41,954 bases of DNA. Origin: Deltaproteobacteria bacterium (lineage in GTDB: Bacteria; Desulfobacterota; GWC2-55-46; DRME01). The stretch's first letter is position 1; the number at the start of each line of letters is the position of its first letter. Of this stretch, positions 23,113 through 29,061 are shown one piece after another. Both the position numbers and the translations under genes were made by a program. The notes below the pieces were generated by a model. It saw only the letters and a program-made list of their open reading frames with translations, searched no databases and was not told the DNA's origin. The stretch is taken from positions 1-41,954 of the forward strand of contig DRME01000068.1 of assembly GCA_011375175.1 (NCBI GenBank). Direction: 5' to 3'.

Positions 23113-23882
23113 ACGCGGCGGCCGGCATAGCCTTCACGGCGGGCCTCGTCTTTTACGGCGCGGCGGCCGCGGCCGCGCCCGCCGGGCTTGTCCGCCTCTA
23201 CAGGCTCTCGGCCGCCGGCGCCCTGGCGTCCCATCTGCTGTATATCCTGCTCCGCTGGCGCATTTCGGGGCATCCGCCCATACTGGGCACCTTCGAGGAG
23301 AGTCTCTGCGCCGCCTGGTCGGTGACGCTCTCGGCGCTGCTCATGGACCGGCAGGGCCGAACCGCCGCCTTCACCGCGCCCTTTGCCTTCCTCACGCTCC
23401 TCTACGGCCTGGGCTTCGAGACCGGGCCGAGGCCGCTCATCATCTCCGAGCAGAGCCTGTGGGTCTACTTCCACGCCCTCTTCGCCTGGGCCGCCTACGG
23501 GCCCTACACGGTGAGCTTCGCCGCCGCCCTGCGGATACTGTGGGGCAGGGGGGAGGGCGACGGACCGCGGCGCATCCTCTACGCCGGCCTCCTGTACGGA
23601 CTCATGGGCCAGACGGTCATGTTCGTGCTCGGCTCCTACTACTCGTCTCTTCTCCACGGCGCGCTCTGGACCTGGGACCCCGTGGAGTACCTCTTCGTCG
23701 TAAGCTGGCTCGTCTTCGCGGCCGCCGTGCACGGCCGCATCTTCTTCGGCTGGTCGCAGCGACGGGTGGCCCGGTGGGCGGCCGCGGGCTTCCTGGCCGC
23801 CGTGGTCCTCTACTGGGGGCTCGTATACTTCCCGTGGTCGACCTACCACGTATTCGACCCCGAATACAAGATACACGGATGA
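23109..23882 (+). CDS. CcsA-like protein with a divergent WWD motif (module 2)
   Basis: A 257-residue polytopic protein starting at GTG 23109, overlapping the ResB stop. It shares ISGHPPILGTFEESLCAAW with the SGHPPVLWRFEHALAGSW of CcsA-1, and has LWVYFHALFAWAAYGPYTV. The heme-binding loop reads LLHGALWTWDPVEYLFVVSWLVFAAAVHGR. The core WxWDPxE is kept, but the canonical WGxYWGWDPKETW start and ETW end are altered (EYLF). The external and internal His candidates remain (YFHALF, AVHGR). It may therefore handle a different or modified heme, or a special apocytochrome. It ends the operon, before palindrome D. Confidence 0.82.
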   Translation: MNAAAGIAFTAGLVFYGAAAAAAPAGLVRLYRLSAAGALASHLLYILLRWRISGHPPILGTFEESLCAAWSVTLSALLMDRQGRTAAFTAPFAFLTLLYGLGFETGPRPLIISEQSLWVYFHALFAWAAYGPYTVSFAAALRILWGRGEGDGPRRILYAGLLYGLMGQTVMFVLGSYYSSLLHGALWTWDPVEYLFVVSWLVFAAAVHGRIFFGWSQRRVARWAAAGFLAAVVLYWGLVYFPWSTYHVFDPEYKIHG

Positions 23883-23958
23883 GTCGAGGGGAGCTTCCCG
23901 AAAGAGGAGCGTGGGGCCGCGGCCGGCTCGGACCGCCGCGGTATGCCGGTCCTTTGTG

Positions 23959-24032
23959 CGGCTCTCACCGGGGGGCCGGCCGCGCCAGGCGGGGTTGTTA
24001 CGCCTTTGCGGCCGGCCCCCCGGTGAGAGCCG
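23959..24032 (-). repeat. Core palindrome, copy D
   Basis: The arms CGGCTCTCACCGGGG/GGCCGGCC (23959-23981) and their exact reverse complement (24010-24032) form a perfect 23-bp inverted repeat. Read on the minus strand the middle is CCGCAAAGGCGTAA, CAA, CCCCGCCTGGCGCGG. To the right, CTCCAAAGATTTTCAATGCCCC (about 24060-24081) matches the inner flank of the MITE element at 28806. The element lies between the converging operon end (23882) and the cytochrome c' gene, so it may also serve as a bidirectional terminator. Confidence 0.82.
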
Positions 24033-24095
24033 CGGAGGCCGGCCTCCCGAGGAGACCCGCTCCAAAGATTTTCAATGCCCCACGGGAAGGGGGCG

Positions 24096-24590
24096 TCAGT
24101 GGCGGAAGGTCTTGTGGCAGGCGTTGCAGTTGTTTATCAGTTCCGCGAGGAGTCTGAGGGCGTCGTCGCGGCGGCCTTCTTGCGCGGCGACGACCAGCTC
24201 GTCCGCCTTTTTGTGGACCGCCATGCCGAGCTCGACGAATCCGCTCTCGCCGGTCATCTTTTCCACCTTGGAGCAGCGCTGCTCTTCCTGGGGCGACCAG
24301 CCGAGCACCCTGGCGGCCTCGGCCGCGGCGGCCGTGTCGTTCGCCGCCAGCGCCGCCGTTATGTCGGCCACCGTGTCGAGGTGGCGGCGCATCATCTCCT
24401 TCTGCATCACCTTCATCGCCGCCGGGAGCTTGAGCTCCCGGCGCTCGTCTTTCATCGCTGCGCCCATCATCATGGCGCCGTGGCCGCCGCCGTGACCGTG
24501 GCCCTTGCTTAGCGCACCCTGCTCGAGGGTGAAAAAGAGCGCCGCCGCCGAGAAGGCGAGGGCGAAGGCGGGTATGAACACTCTCTTCAT
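24096..24590 (-). CDS. Cytochrome c'-like monoheme protein
   Basis: A 164-residue protein with a signal peptide, a His/Gly/Met-rich stretch (KGHGHGGGHGAMMMG, about 29-43) and a four-helix-bundle body. The single heme motif CNACHKTFR is at the extreme C-terminus, the hallmark of cytochrome c' and c-556. These periplasmic proteins bind NO or act in electron transfer or stress defence. The His-rich segment after the signal is not part of the standard fold and could bind metal. ATG 24590 has AGGAAAA upstream. It is downstream of, and probably co-transcribed with, the DUF3365 gene. Confidence 0.87.
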   Translation of the reverse strand: MKRVFIPAFALAFSAAALFFTLEQGALSKGHGHGGGHGAMMMGAAMKDERRELKLPAAMKVMQKEMMRRHLDTVADITAALAANDTAAAAEAARVLGWSPQEEQRCSKVEKMTGESGFVELGMAVHKKADELVVAAQEGRRDDALRLLAELINNCNACHKTFRH

Positions 24591-24617
24591 GGCTTTTCCT
24601 CTCTCTCTCTGTGTTTC

Positions 24618-24641
24618 CCGGCGGGACTTCCGCCGGGGGCT
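24618..24641 (-). repeat. GC-rich hairpin between the two heme-protein genes
   Basis: CCCGGCGG (24618-24625) and CCGCCGGGGG (24631-24640) are complementary. No T-run follows on the minus strand, so it is more likely an mRNA-processing or stability structure than a terminator. It lies in the 97-nt gap of the presumed two-gene operon. Confidence 0.4.
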
Positions 24642-24687
24642 CGGGTCAGTCGCTCCGGGGGAGCCTCTTTGAAGAATGATAGCGCTT

Positions 24688-25242
24688 TCAGGGGATGGTG
24701 AATATGACGGATATCATGCCTCGAATGTCGCCGGGCACAAAGCCGTAGGCCCTGTCGTCGCCGTACCTCTCCTTGACGAATCGCGGCCGCAGGGCGGCCG
24801 GTCCGTGACAGGCCAGGCATGACCTCTCGACGAATACGGGCATGTGGAAGGCGATGGTCTTTTTGCCCTCCTTCTCCCTCATCTCGGTGATGGAGAGCAG
24901 TGTCCTGTCGCTGTCGAATCTTTCGATGAGGGCCTTCTCGTCCGGCGTGGCCGCGTTGGCCGGGTTGCGGTACCTGACGGCGGAGTGTCTTATGGTGACG
25001 CCTTCGCGCGCCGATATGCCCTTTATGCGGCGGACGACCTGGCCGCACACCCCCCTGAAGGTCTCGATGTCCGCGTCCGAGCCGCCGCCGACAAAACTTG
25101 CGGCCAGCGAACTTCTCAGGATGGTTATCTCCCTGGCTATTTCTTCGGCCCTCTCGAAGAGGGCGGCGGGGGCGGCCGCGCCGGCGGGAGCGGCCGCAAG
25201 GAGGACGCAGGCGGCCAGGATGGTCGAAAGTTTCCGTTTCAC
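24688..25242 (-). CDS. DUF3365 (Tll0287-like) periplasmic heme c sensor-type protein
   Basis: A 184-residue protein with a signal peptide (to about AAPAGAAA). The DUF3365 pattern is clear: IRHSAVRYRNPANAATPDEKALIERF, FHMPVFVERSCLACHGPAALRP (one CxxCH), then YGDDRAYGFVPGDIRGMISV. DUF3365 is a PAS-like heme c domain found free or as the sensory part of chemoreceptors and kinases; here it is a stand-alone periplasmic protein. GTG 25242 has GAGGTG 8 nt upstream. It requires the cytochrome c maturation machinery encoded nearby. The role (redox sensing or electron carrying) is unproven. Confidence 0.87.
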   Translation of the reverse strand: MKRKLSTILAACVLLAAAPAGAAAPAALFERAEEIAREITILRSSLAASFVGGGSDADIETFRGVCGQVVRRIKGISAREGVTIRHSAVRYRNPANAATPDEKALIERFDSDRTLLSITEMREKEGKKTIAFHMPVFVERSCLACHGPAALRPRFVKERYGDDRAYGFVPGDIRGMISVIFTIP

Positions 25243-25266
25243 GGTGTCACCTCGCCGGGCAGGGCG

Positions 25267-25303
25267 AAAAAAAACCAGCCCGTCCTTCGCGGAGCGGGGC
25301 TGG
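25267..25303 (-). terminator. Rho-independent terminator downstream of tRNA-Gly
   Basis: On the minus strand CCAGCCC (25303-25297) pairs with GGGCTGG (25281-25275), followed by eight T residues (25274-25267). It begins 15 nt beyond the tRNA 3' end and separates the tRNA from the DUF3365 gene. Confidence 0.9.
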
Positions 25304-25318
25304 TCGCATGTAGGCCGT

Positions 25319-25392
25319 TGGAGCGGGCGATGGGAATCGAACCCACGTATGAAGCTTGGGAAGCTTCCATTCTACCATTGAATTACGCCCGC
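25319..25392 (-). tRNA. tRNA-Gly (anticodon CCC)
   Basis: The acceptor stem GCGGGCG pairs with CGCCCGC. The D arm contains TTCAATGGTAGAA, the anticodon stem GAAGC/GCTTC encloses the loop TTCCCAA (anticodon CCC at 25360-25358), and the T arm holds GGTTCGATTCC. The discriminator base is T, as expected for bacterial glycine tRNA, and the CCA end is encoded (25321-25319). The length is 74 nt including CCA. It reads GGG codons. Confidence 0.95.
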
Positions 25393-25522
25393 CTCTACAT
25401 TATTATGATATACATGAAACGCCCGCCGCGGTCAAGGGTCTTTTGAGGCCGGGGCGTCTGCGCTGGGGAGCGGGGGATGAGGGGAGGGGAAGGGGGAGAA
25501 GGAGCGCCGAGCCGCTTTCACT

Positions 25523-25570
25523 CCAACCTGAAACGCACACCCTTTCGGGTGTGCGTTTCAGGAGGGTTGG
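25523..25570 (-). terminator. Strong hairpin downstream of spoVG
   Basis: CCTGAAACGCACACCC (25527-25542), loop TTTC, and an exact complement (25547-25562) give a 16-bp perfect stem. A further CCAA/TTGG pairing flanks a two-base bulge. It lies 36 nt beyond the spoVG stop. No T-run follows in the minus direction, so termination by hairpin alone or 3' end protection are both possible. The rest of the 213-nt gap 25393-25605 shows no gene. Confidence 0.6.
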
Positions 25571-25605
25571 GGGTCAGGAGGTGAGTGATCGCCTGTACCG
25601 TACCG

Positions 25606-25911
25606 TCAGGCGGTGGCCCTGTCGGCGTCTGTGGGGCGCTCGCCCATTGCGAACTTGTTTTGCATGCGCTTGTACTCGTTGAGCACCTCGTCTTCGAGCA
25701 TCTGCCTTGTGGACTGGTCGAGGGGATGGATGAGGTCCCGGTAGGTGCCGTTCTTCATCTTCTTGGCAGGCATGGCAACGAAGTATCCGTTGGTTCCTTT
25801 GATGACCTTCATGTCCCTGATGATGAAGCAACCGTCGAGCTTGATCGTGACGAAAGCCTTGAGCTTGTCGTCACCGTCTACGGGCAGAACCTTGACCTCT
25901 GTGATACGCAT
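25606..25911 (-). CDS. spoVG: SpoVG-family nucleic-acid-binding regulator
   Basis: A 101-residue protein, MRITEVKVLPVDGDDKLKAFVTIKLDGCFIIRDMKVIKGTNGYFVAMPAKK, almost the textbook SpoVG sequence, followed by the C-terminal helix (RQMLEDEVLNEYKRM). SpoVG is a small dimeric DNA/RNA-binding protein first known from Bacillus sporulation and widespread in deltaproteobacteria, spirochaetes and others, where it modulates gene expression. ATG 25911 is selected because GGAGG sits 7 nt upstream and the family starts at this point; a TTG at 25917 would add two residues. It is monocistronic here, with divergent DNA upstream. Confidence 0.95.
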   Translation of the reverse strand: MRITEVKVLPVDGDDKLKAFVTIKLDGCFIIRDMKVIKGTNGYFVAMPAKKMKNGTYRDLIHPLDQSTRQMLEDEVLNEYKRMQNKFAMGERPTDADRATA

Positions 25912-26044
25912 TGCCAAACCTCCTGTCAGTTGCGTTGGTTGATGTCGTTTTGGCTGTGTGGCCGTCCCGTTTCGCTGCGCGTCCTCAAATCGTGGATTGC
26001 GGGCCTGTAAACCTGTTGTTGACGCCGCCTTCAGAACGTTTCGA

Positions 26045-26062
26045 CGATAACGATAACGATAA
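26045..26062. promoter_or_regulatory. Three direct CGATAA repeats upstream of spoVG
   Basis: CGATAA occurs three times in tandem, followed by CAATTTC. GATAAC units resemble the hexamers of Fur-type sites, though here all three are in the same orientation. They lie about 135 nt upstream of spoVG in an AT-richer segment. A repeated protein-binding site is plausible; no function is shown. Confidence 0.4.
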
Positions 26063-26296
26063 CAATTTCAAATGCAAGCGTCATGCCAAAGGGCCGGCGT
26101 CGCTGGAAACTGTTATTTTTGCAGGAATTGGAATTTTTGTAATGGCGAATAGCGGGAATTTATACTTTTCTTGTGCACATCCGTATGTGCATGGTGCACT
26201 GGAAAATGTGCAGCAGGTCGCCGAAAGAGTGGTGCAACCCCCGCCTCTCGATACTCCGCGATAGCGCCGCCTCTGCCCTCGATGCGGCCGGTGCCG
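26063..26296. other. AT-richer non-coding segment between spoVG and purM
   Basis: No supported gene. TTGTAA (26137-26142) with an 18-bp spacer to TATACT (26161-26166) could be a weak plus-strand promoter. Just after it the hexamers TGTGCA, TGTGCA, GGTGCA and TGTGCA occur within about 45 nt (26173-26215), which may be an operator array. A 117-codon open frame across this stretch has no family resemblance, biased composition or good start, and I do not annotate it. Confidence 0.35.
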
Positions 26297-26326
26297 TTGA
26301 CTTGAAGGGGACGATGGAGTTATAAT
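26297..26326 (+). promoter_or_regulatory. Sigma-70-type promoter for purM
   Basis: TTGACT (26297-26302), an 18-bp spacer and TATAAT (26321-26326). Transcription would start near 26333, so the purM leader is about 237 nt and contains the whole repeat element described next. Confidence 0.75.
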
Positions 26327-26334
26327 TTGGAGAA

Positions 26335-26563
26335 ACTTGGAAGTCTTTGAAGGGGGGACCTTGCCAGCGCCCCGCGCCCGCTGTCTGGGGGGCGGTCGCC
26401 GGGAGGTTCGGGCCGCAAGGGCGTAAAGAACCCGCCCGGCGCGGGCCGAACCTCCCGGCGACCGCCGAACGTCCGAATAACTTACAAGGGGTACGGGGGA
26501 GACGGCGGCCTATGGCCCTTCTTCAGAAAGGCTCCTCCAGAGTAATTAATCAGAGCTTCCCTG
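26335..26563 (+). mobile_element. MITE-like element in the purM leader (locus 3)
   Basis: The order is: inner flank AAGTCTTTGAAGGGGGG (26341-26357), core palindrome E (26391-26466), a subterminal hairpin with GGCCTATGGCCC (about 26498-26540), and the terminal repeat AGTAATTAATCAGAGCTTCC (26541-26560). Each part matches the element at 28742-28965 except the core. The left terminal repeat is missing, so the copy is 5'-truncated. The terminal repeat ends about 7 nt before the purM ATG, leaving no recognisable Shine-Dalgarno. Confidence 0.72.
26391..26466 (+). repeat. Core palindrome, copy E
   Basis: The arms GGCGGTCGCCGGGAGGTTCGG (26391-26411) and its complement at 26446-26466 pair almost perfectly. 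They enclose CCGCAAGGGCGTAA, AGAA, CCCGCCCGGCGCGG. The inner stem GGGCG/CGCCC has AGGCG/CGCCT in copies C and D, a compensatory change. Confidence 0.82.
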
Positions 26564-26569
26564 GATTTG

Positions 26570-27616
26570 ATGAAGAGCAGACTCACCTACAGGAGTGCGG
26601 GCGTTGACATCGACGAGGGCGAGCGTCTGGTGAGGCTCATAAAGCCGCTTGCGAAGTCGACGGAGCGGCCGGGGCTCGTGAGCGGCATCGGCGGCTTCGG
26701 CGCGCTCTTTTCGGGTCGCTTCAAGGGGATGGAGGAGCCGCTTATAGTCTCATCGACCGACGGCGTGGGCACGAAGCTGCGGGTCGCCTTCATGGCCGAC
26801 CGCCACGATACCGTGGGGATCGACCTCGTGGCCATGTGCGTCAACGACATCGTCGTAAGCGGGGCCGAACCGCTCTTCTTTCTCGATTACCTCGCCTGCG
26901 GCTCTCTCGACGCCGTCAGGGCGGCCAGGGTCGTCAGGGGTATCGCCGCCGGGTGCAGGGAGGCGGGATGCGCCCTCGCCGGCGGAGAGACGGCCGAGAT
27001 GCCCGGCATGTACGCCGCCGGAGAGTACGACCTGGCGGGATTCGCCGTCGGCGTCGTCGACAGGCCCAGGCTCGTCGACGGCTCGCGCGTCGGGCCCGGC
27101 GACTCGGTCATAGGGCTCGCCTCGAACGGGCTGCACAGCAACGGCTACTCCCTGGCGCGCAAGGTCTTCTTCGAGCGCATGGGGCTCGGCCTCGGCGACA
27201 GGCCCAGGGGGCTGCGGCGCACCCTCGCCTCCGAGCTCCTGAGACCGACCCGCATATATGTGAAGCCCGTTCTCGCCCTCCTGGAGAGACCCTTCACCGT
27301 GACGGCCATGGCGCACATAACGGGCGGCGGGCTGCCGGAGAACCTGCCGAGGGTGCTGCCCCACGGCGTCAAGGTCGAGATAAGACGGGGCTCCTGGCCC
27401 GTGCCGCCCGTCTTCCGCCTCCTAAAGCAAGGGGGCGGGCTCGACGATGAAGAGATGATGAGGACCTTCAACTGCGGCGTGGGCTTTGTGGTGATCGCAA
27501 GAGGCGGCGACGAGGAGGGCGTGCTCGAAGCGCTGAACGCCATGGGCGAGAAGGCCTGGGTCATAGGCCGGGTCGTCGAGGGCAGGGGGGCGCCATCGGT
27601 GGAGGTGGTCGGTTGA
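26570..27616 (+). CDS. purM: Phosphoribosylformylglycinamidine cyclo-ligase PurM
   Basis: A 348-residue AIR synthetase. Signatures: LTYRSAGVDIDEGERLV, GIGGFGALF, VSSTDGVGTKLRVAF, TVGIDLVAMCVNDIVVSGAEPLFFLDYLACG, LAGGETAEMPGMY, IGLASNGLHSNGYSL and MAHITGGGLPENLPRVL. It carries out the ATP-dependent ring closure of FGAM to AIR in purine synthesis, in the cytoplasm. ATG 26570 matches the family N-terminus; the TTG just before it would add one residue. It overlaps purN by 4 nt. Unusually, no Shine-Dalgarno precedes the start, because a MITE end abuts it. Confidence 0.98.
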   Translation: MKSRLTYRSAGVDIDEGERLVRLIKPLAKSTERPGLVSGIGGFGALFSGRFKGMEEPLIVSSTDGVGTKLRVAFMADRHDTVGIDLVAMCVNDIVVSGAEPLFFLDYLACGSLDAVRAARVVRGIAAGCREAGCALAGGETAEMPGMYAAGEYDLAGFAVGVVDRPRLVDGSRVGPGDSVIGLASNGLHSNGYSLARKVFFERMGLGLGDRPRGLRRTLASELLRPTRIYVKPVLALLERPFTVTAMAHITGGGLPENLPRVLPHGVKVEIRRGSWPVPPVFRLLKQGGGLDDEEMMRTFNCGVGFVVIARGGDEEGVLEALNAMGEKAWVIGRVVEGRGAPSVEVVG

Positions 27617-28314
27617 GCGCAGAGAGCGGACGCCTGCGGGGAGGGCGCCGGCCGCTCCCCATAGCCGTGCTCGTCTCGGGCGGAGGCACCAATCTCCAGG
27701 CCATAATCGACGCCGTCGAGGCGGGGCTCCTCGACGCGCGCATCCGCGTGGTGCTGAGCAACAGGCCCGGCGCCTACGCCCTGGAGCGGGCAGCGAGGGC
27801 GGGCATACCGATCGAGGTCGTCGAGGGCCGGGGCTTCCCGGACCGCGGCGCCTACGACGAGCGGCTCGTCGAGGTCCTGCGCCGCTACGACATCGAGCTC
27901 GTCGTGCTCGCCGGTTTCATGCGCATCCTCTCTCCGGCCTTCATAAAGGCCTTCGCCGGCAGGATAATGAACATCCACCCCTCTCTTCTGCCGAGCTTTC
28001 CCGGTCTCGACGTGCAGAGAAAGGCCCTCGAGGCGGGGGTCAAGTTCTCGGGCTGCACGGTCCACTTCGTCGACGAGGGCGTGGATACGGGACCGATCAT
28101 CATCCAGGCCGTCGTGCCCGTGCTCGACGACGACACGGTGGAGAGCCTCTCGGCGAGGATACTGGAGCAGGAGCACCGCATCTACCCGCAGGCCATCCGT
28201 CTCTTTGCCGAGGGCCGCCTCAGGGTCGAGGGGCGGCGGGTCCTGGTGCGCGACGGCGAGGGAGCCTCGGGCGCACTCGCCAACCCCCCGGTAAGGATCT
28301 TCGACCGTGGCTGA
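27613..28314 (+). CDS. purN: Phosphoribosylglycinamide formyltransferase PurN
   Basis: A 233-residue protein with the GART fold: IAVLVSGGGTNLQAIIDAVEAG (phosphate loop), VVLSNRPGAYALERAARAGIP, VVLAGFMRILSPAFIKAFAGRIMNIHPSLLPSFPGL (catalytic Asn-His pair in NIHPSLLP) and GCTVHFVDEGVDTGPIIIQ (catalytic Asp). It transfers formyl from 10-formyl-THF to GAR in purine synthesis. TTG 27613 overlaps the purM stop (TTGA) with GGAGGTGG upstream. An N-terminal extension of about 15 basic residues and a C-terminal tail make it slightly longer than the usual 200-215 residues. Confidence 0.97.
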   Translation: MSAESGRLRGGRRPLPIAVLVSGGGTNLQAIIDAVEAGLLDARIRVVLSNRPGAYALERAARAGIPIEVVEGRGFPDRGAYDERLVEVLRRYDIELVVLAGFMRILSPAFIKAFAGRIMNIHPSLLPSFPGLDVQRKALEAGVKFSGCTVHFVDEGVDTGPIIIQAVVPVLDDDTVESLSARILEQEHRIYPQAIRLFAEGRLRVEGRRVLVRDGEGASGALANPPVRIFDRG

Positions 28315-28744
28315 GGCCGTGCTGGTGAGCGCCTGCCTTTTGGGGCTGTGCACCCGTTACGACGGCTCCCATGCCAGGCGCCGGGAGGTCTTCGATGCGC
28401 TCGGTGCGAGGACGGCCGTGGCCGTATGTCCCGAGCAGCTCGGCGGCATGGCCACGCCGCGCCCGAGGGTGGAGATACGGGGCGGAGACGGAGCGGACGT
28501 GCTCGACGGCCGCGCCGCGGCGGTTGACGAAGAGGGCCGCGACGTGACGGCGCTCATGCTTCGCGGCGCCTTCCAGACCCTCGGGCTTGCGCGCATAAGC
28601 TCGGCGCGCGAGGCGCTGCTCAAGGAGAGGAGCCCCTCGTGCGGTGTCGTGGCCGTCGCGCGCGGCGCGGGAGAGCGGAGCGGAAGAGGCGTGGCGGCGG
28701 CGCTTCTTGAAAGAAACGGTATACGGCTCAAGGGATTCTCTTAG
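28307..28744 (+). CDS. DUF523 family protein (TudS-like iron-sulfur desulfidase candidate)
   Basis: A 145-residue protein with the three DUF523 blocks, each holding a Cys: LVSACLLGLCTRYDGS, VAVCPEQLGGMATPRP and LLKERSPSCGV. In TudS, a studied member, three such Cys bind a [4Fe-4S] cluster that removes sulfur from thiouracil. The motifs agree, but substrate in this organism is unknown. GTG 28307 lies within the end of purN, so the gene is coupled to purM-purN. Its TAG stop (28742-28744) is the first bases of the neighbouring MITE terminal repeat, so the element supplies the stop codon. Confidence 0.85.
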   Translation: MAEAVLVSACLLGLCTRYDGSHARRREVFDALGARTAVAVCPEQLGGMATPRPRVEIRGGDGADVLDGRAAAVDEEGRDVTALMLRGAFQTLGLARISSAREALLKERSPSCGVVAVARGAGERSGRGVAAALLERNGIRLKGFS

Positions 28745-28965
28745 GGAAACTCTGATTAATTACCCTGAGGGAACCTTTTTGTAAAAAGGTTCCCTCAGAC
28801 TCCCTCCAAAAACTTTAAACGCCCTGCGGATCACCCCGATTTTGCTTGCAAAATCGGGGTGATCCGCAGGGGATTAAAAGTCTTTGAAGGGGGGCTGGGG
28901 GAAACGTGGGCCTGTGGCCCTTCTACAGAAAGTTTCCCCCAGTGTAATAAATCAAAGCTTCCTTA
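28742..28965 (+). mobile_element. Complete MITE-like element with terminal inverted repeats and nested hairpins
   Basis: Imperfect terminal inverted repeats TAGGGAAACTCTGATTAATT (28742-28761) and TAAGGAAGCTTTGATTTATT (complement of 28946-28965) bound the element. Inside are a left hairpin CTGAGGGAACC/GGTTCCCTCAG (28765-28798) and a right hairpin CTGGGGGAAAC/GTTTCCCCCAG around GGGCCTGTGGCCC (28901-28942). In the centre is a 23-bp perfect palindrome with loop CTTG (28822-28871). Both ends start with TA, which may be the target duplication as in IS630/Tc1-type elements. There is no coding frame, so it is non-autonomous. Confidence 0.75.
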
Positions 28966-29061
28966 GGGAAGCCCCGATTTAGACACCTTGGTGGACGGGC
29001 GGAATTCGACGCCCTTCTTCTGGAAAGCTCGCCGGCTGCGAGTGCACGGGAGCATGACGCC

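Noticed and set aside
16076-23882. Cobalamin riboswitch for the radical SAM genes
   Set aside because: No B12-box sequence (GCCACTG in a structured leader) was found in the gaps of the operon.
25911-26264. A 117-codon plus-strand open frame opposite and beyond spoVG
   Set aside because: It starts inside the spoVG control region, has no ribosome binding site or family features, and its codon composition does not match neighbouring genes.
5480-26466. CRISPR array explanation for the repeated palindromes
   Set aside because: The copies are single, far apart, in both orientations and without regular spacers.
5480-26466. Simple bidirectional terminators as the full explanation of the core palindromes
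   Set aside because: The conserved unpaired core and lack of T-runs do not fit; only copy D is at a convergent gene end.
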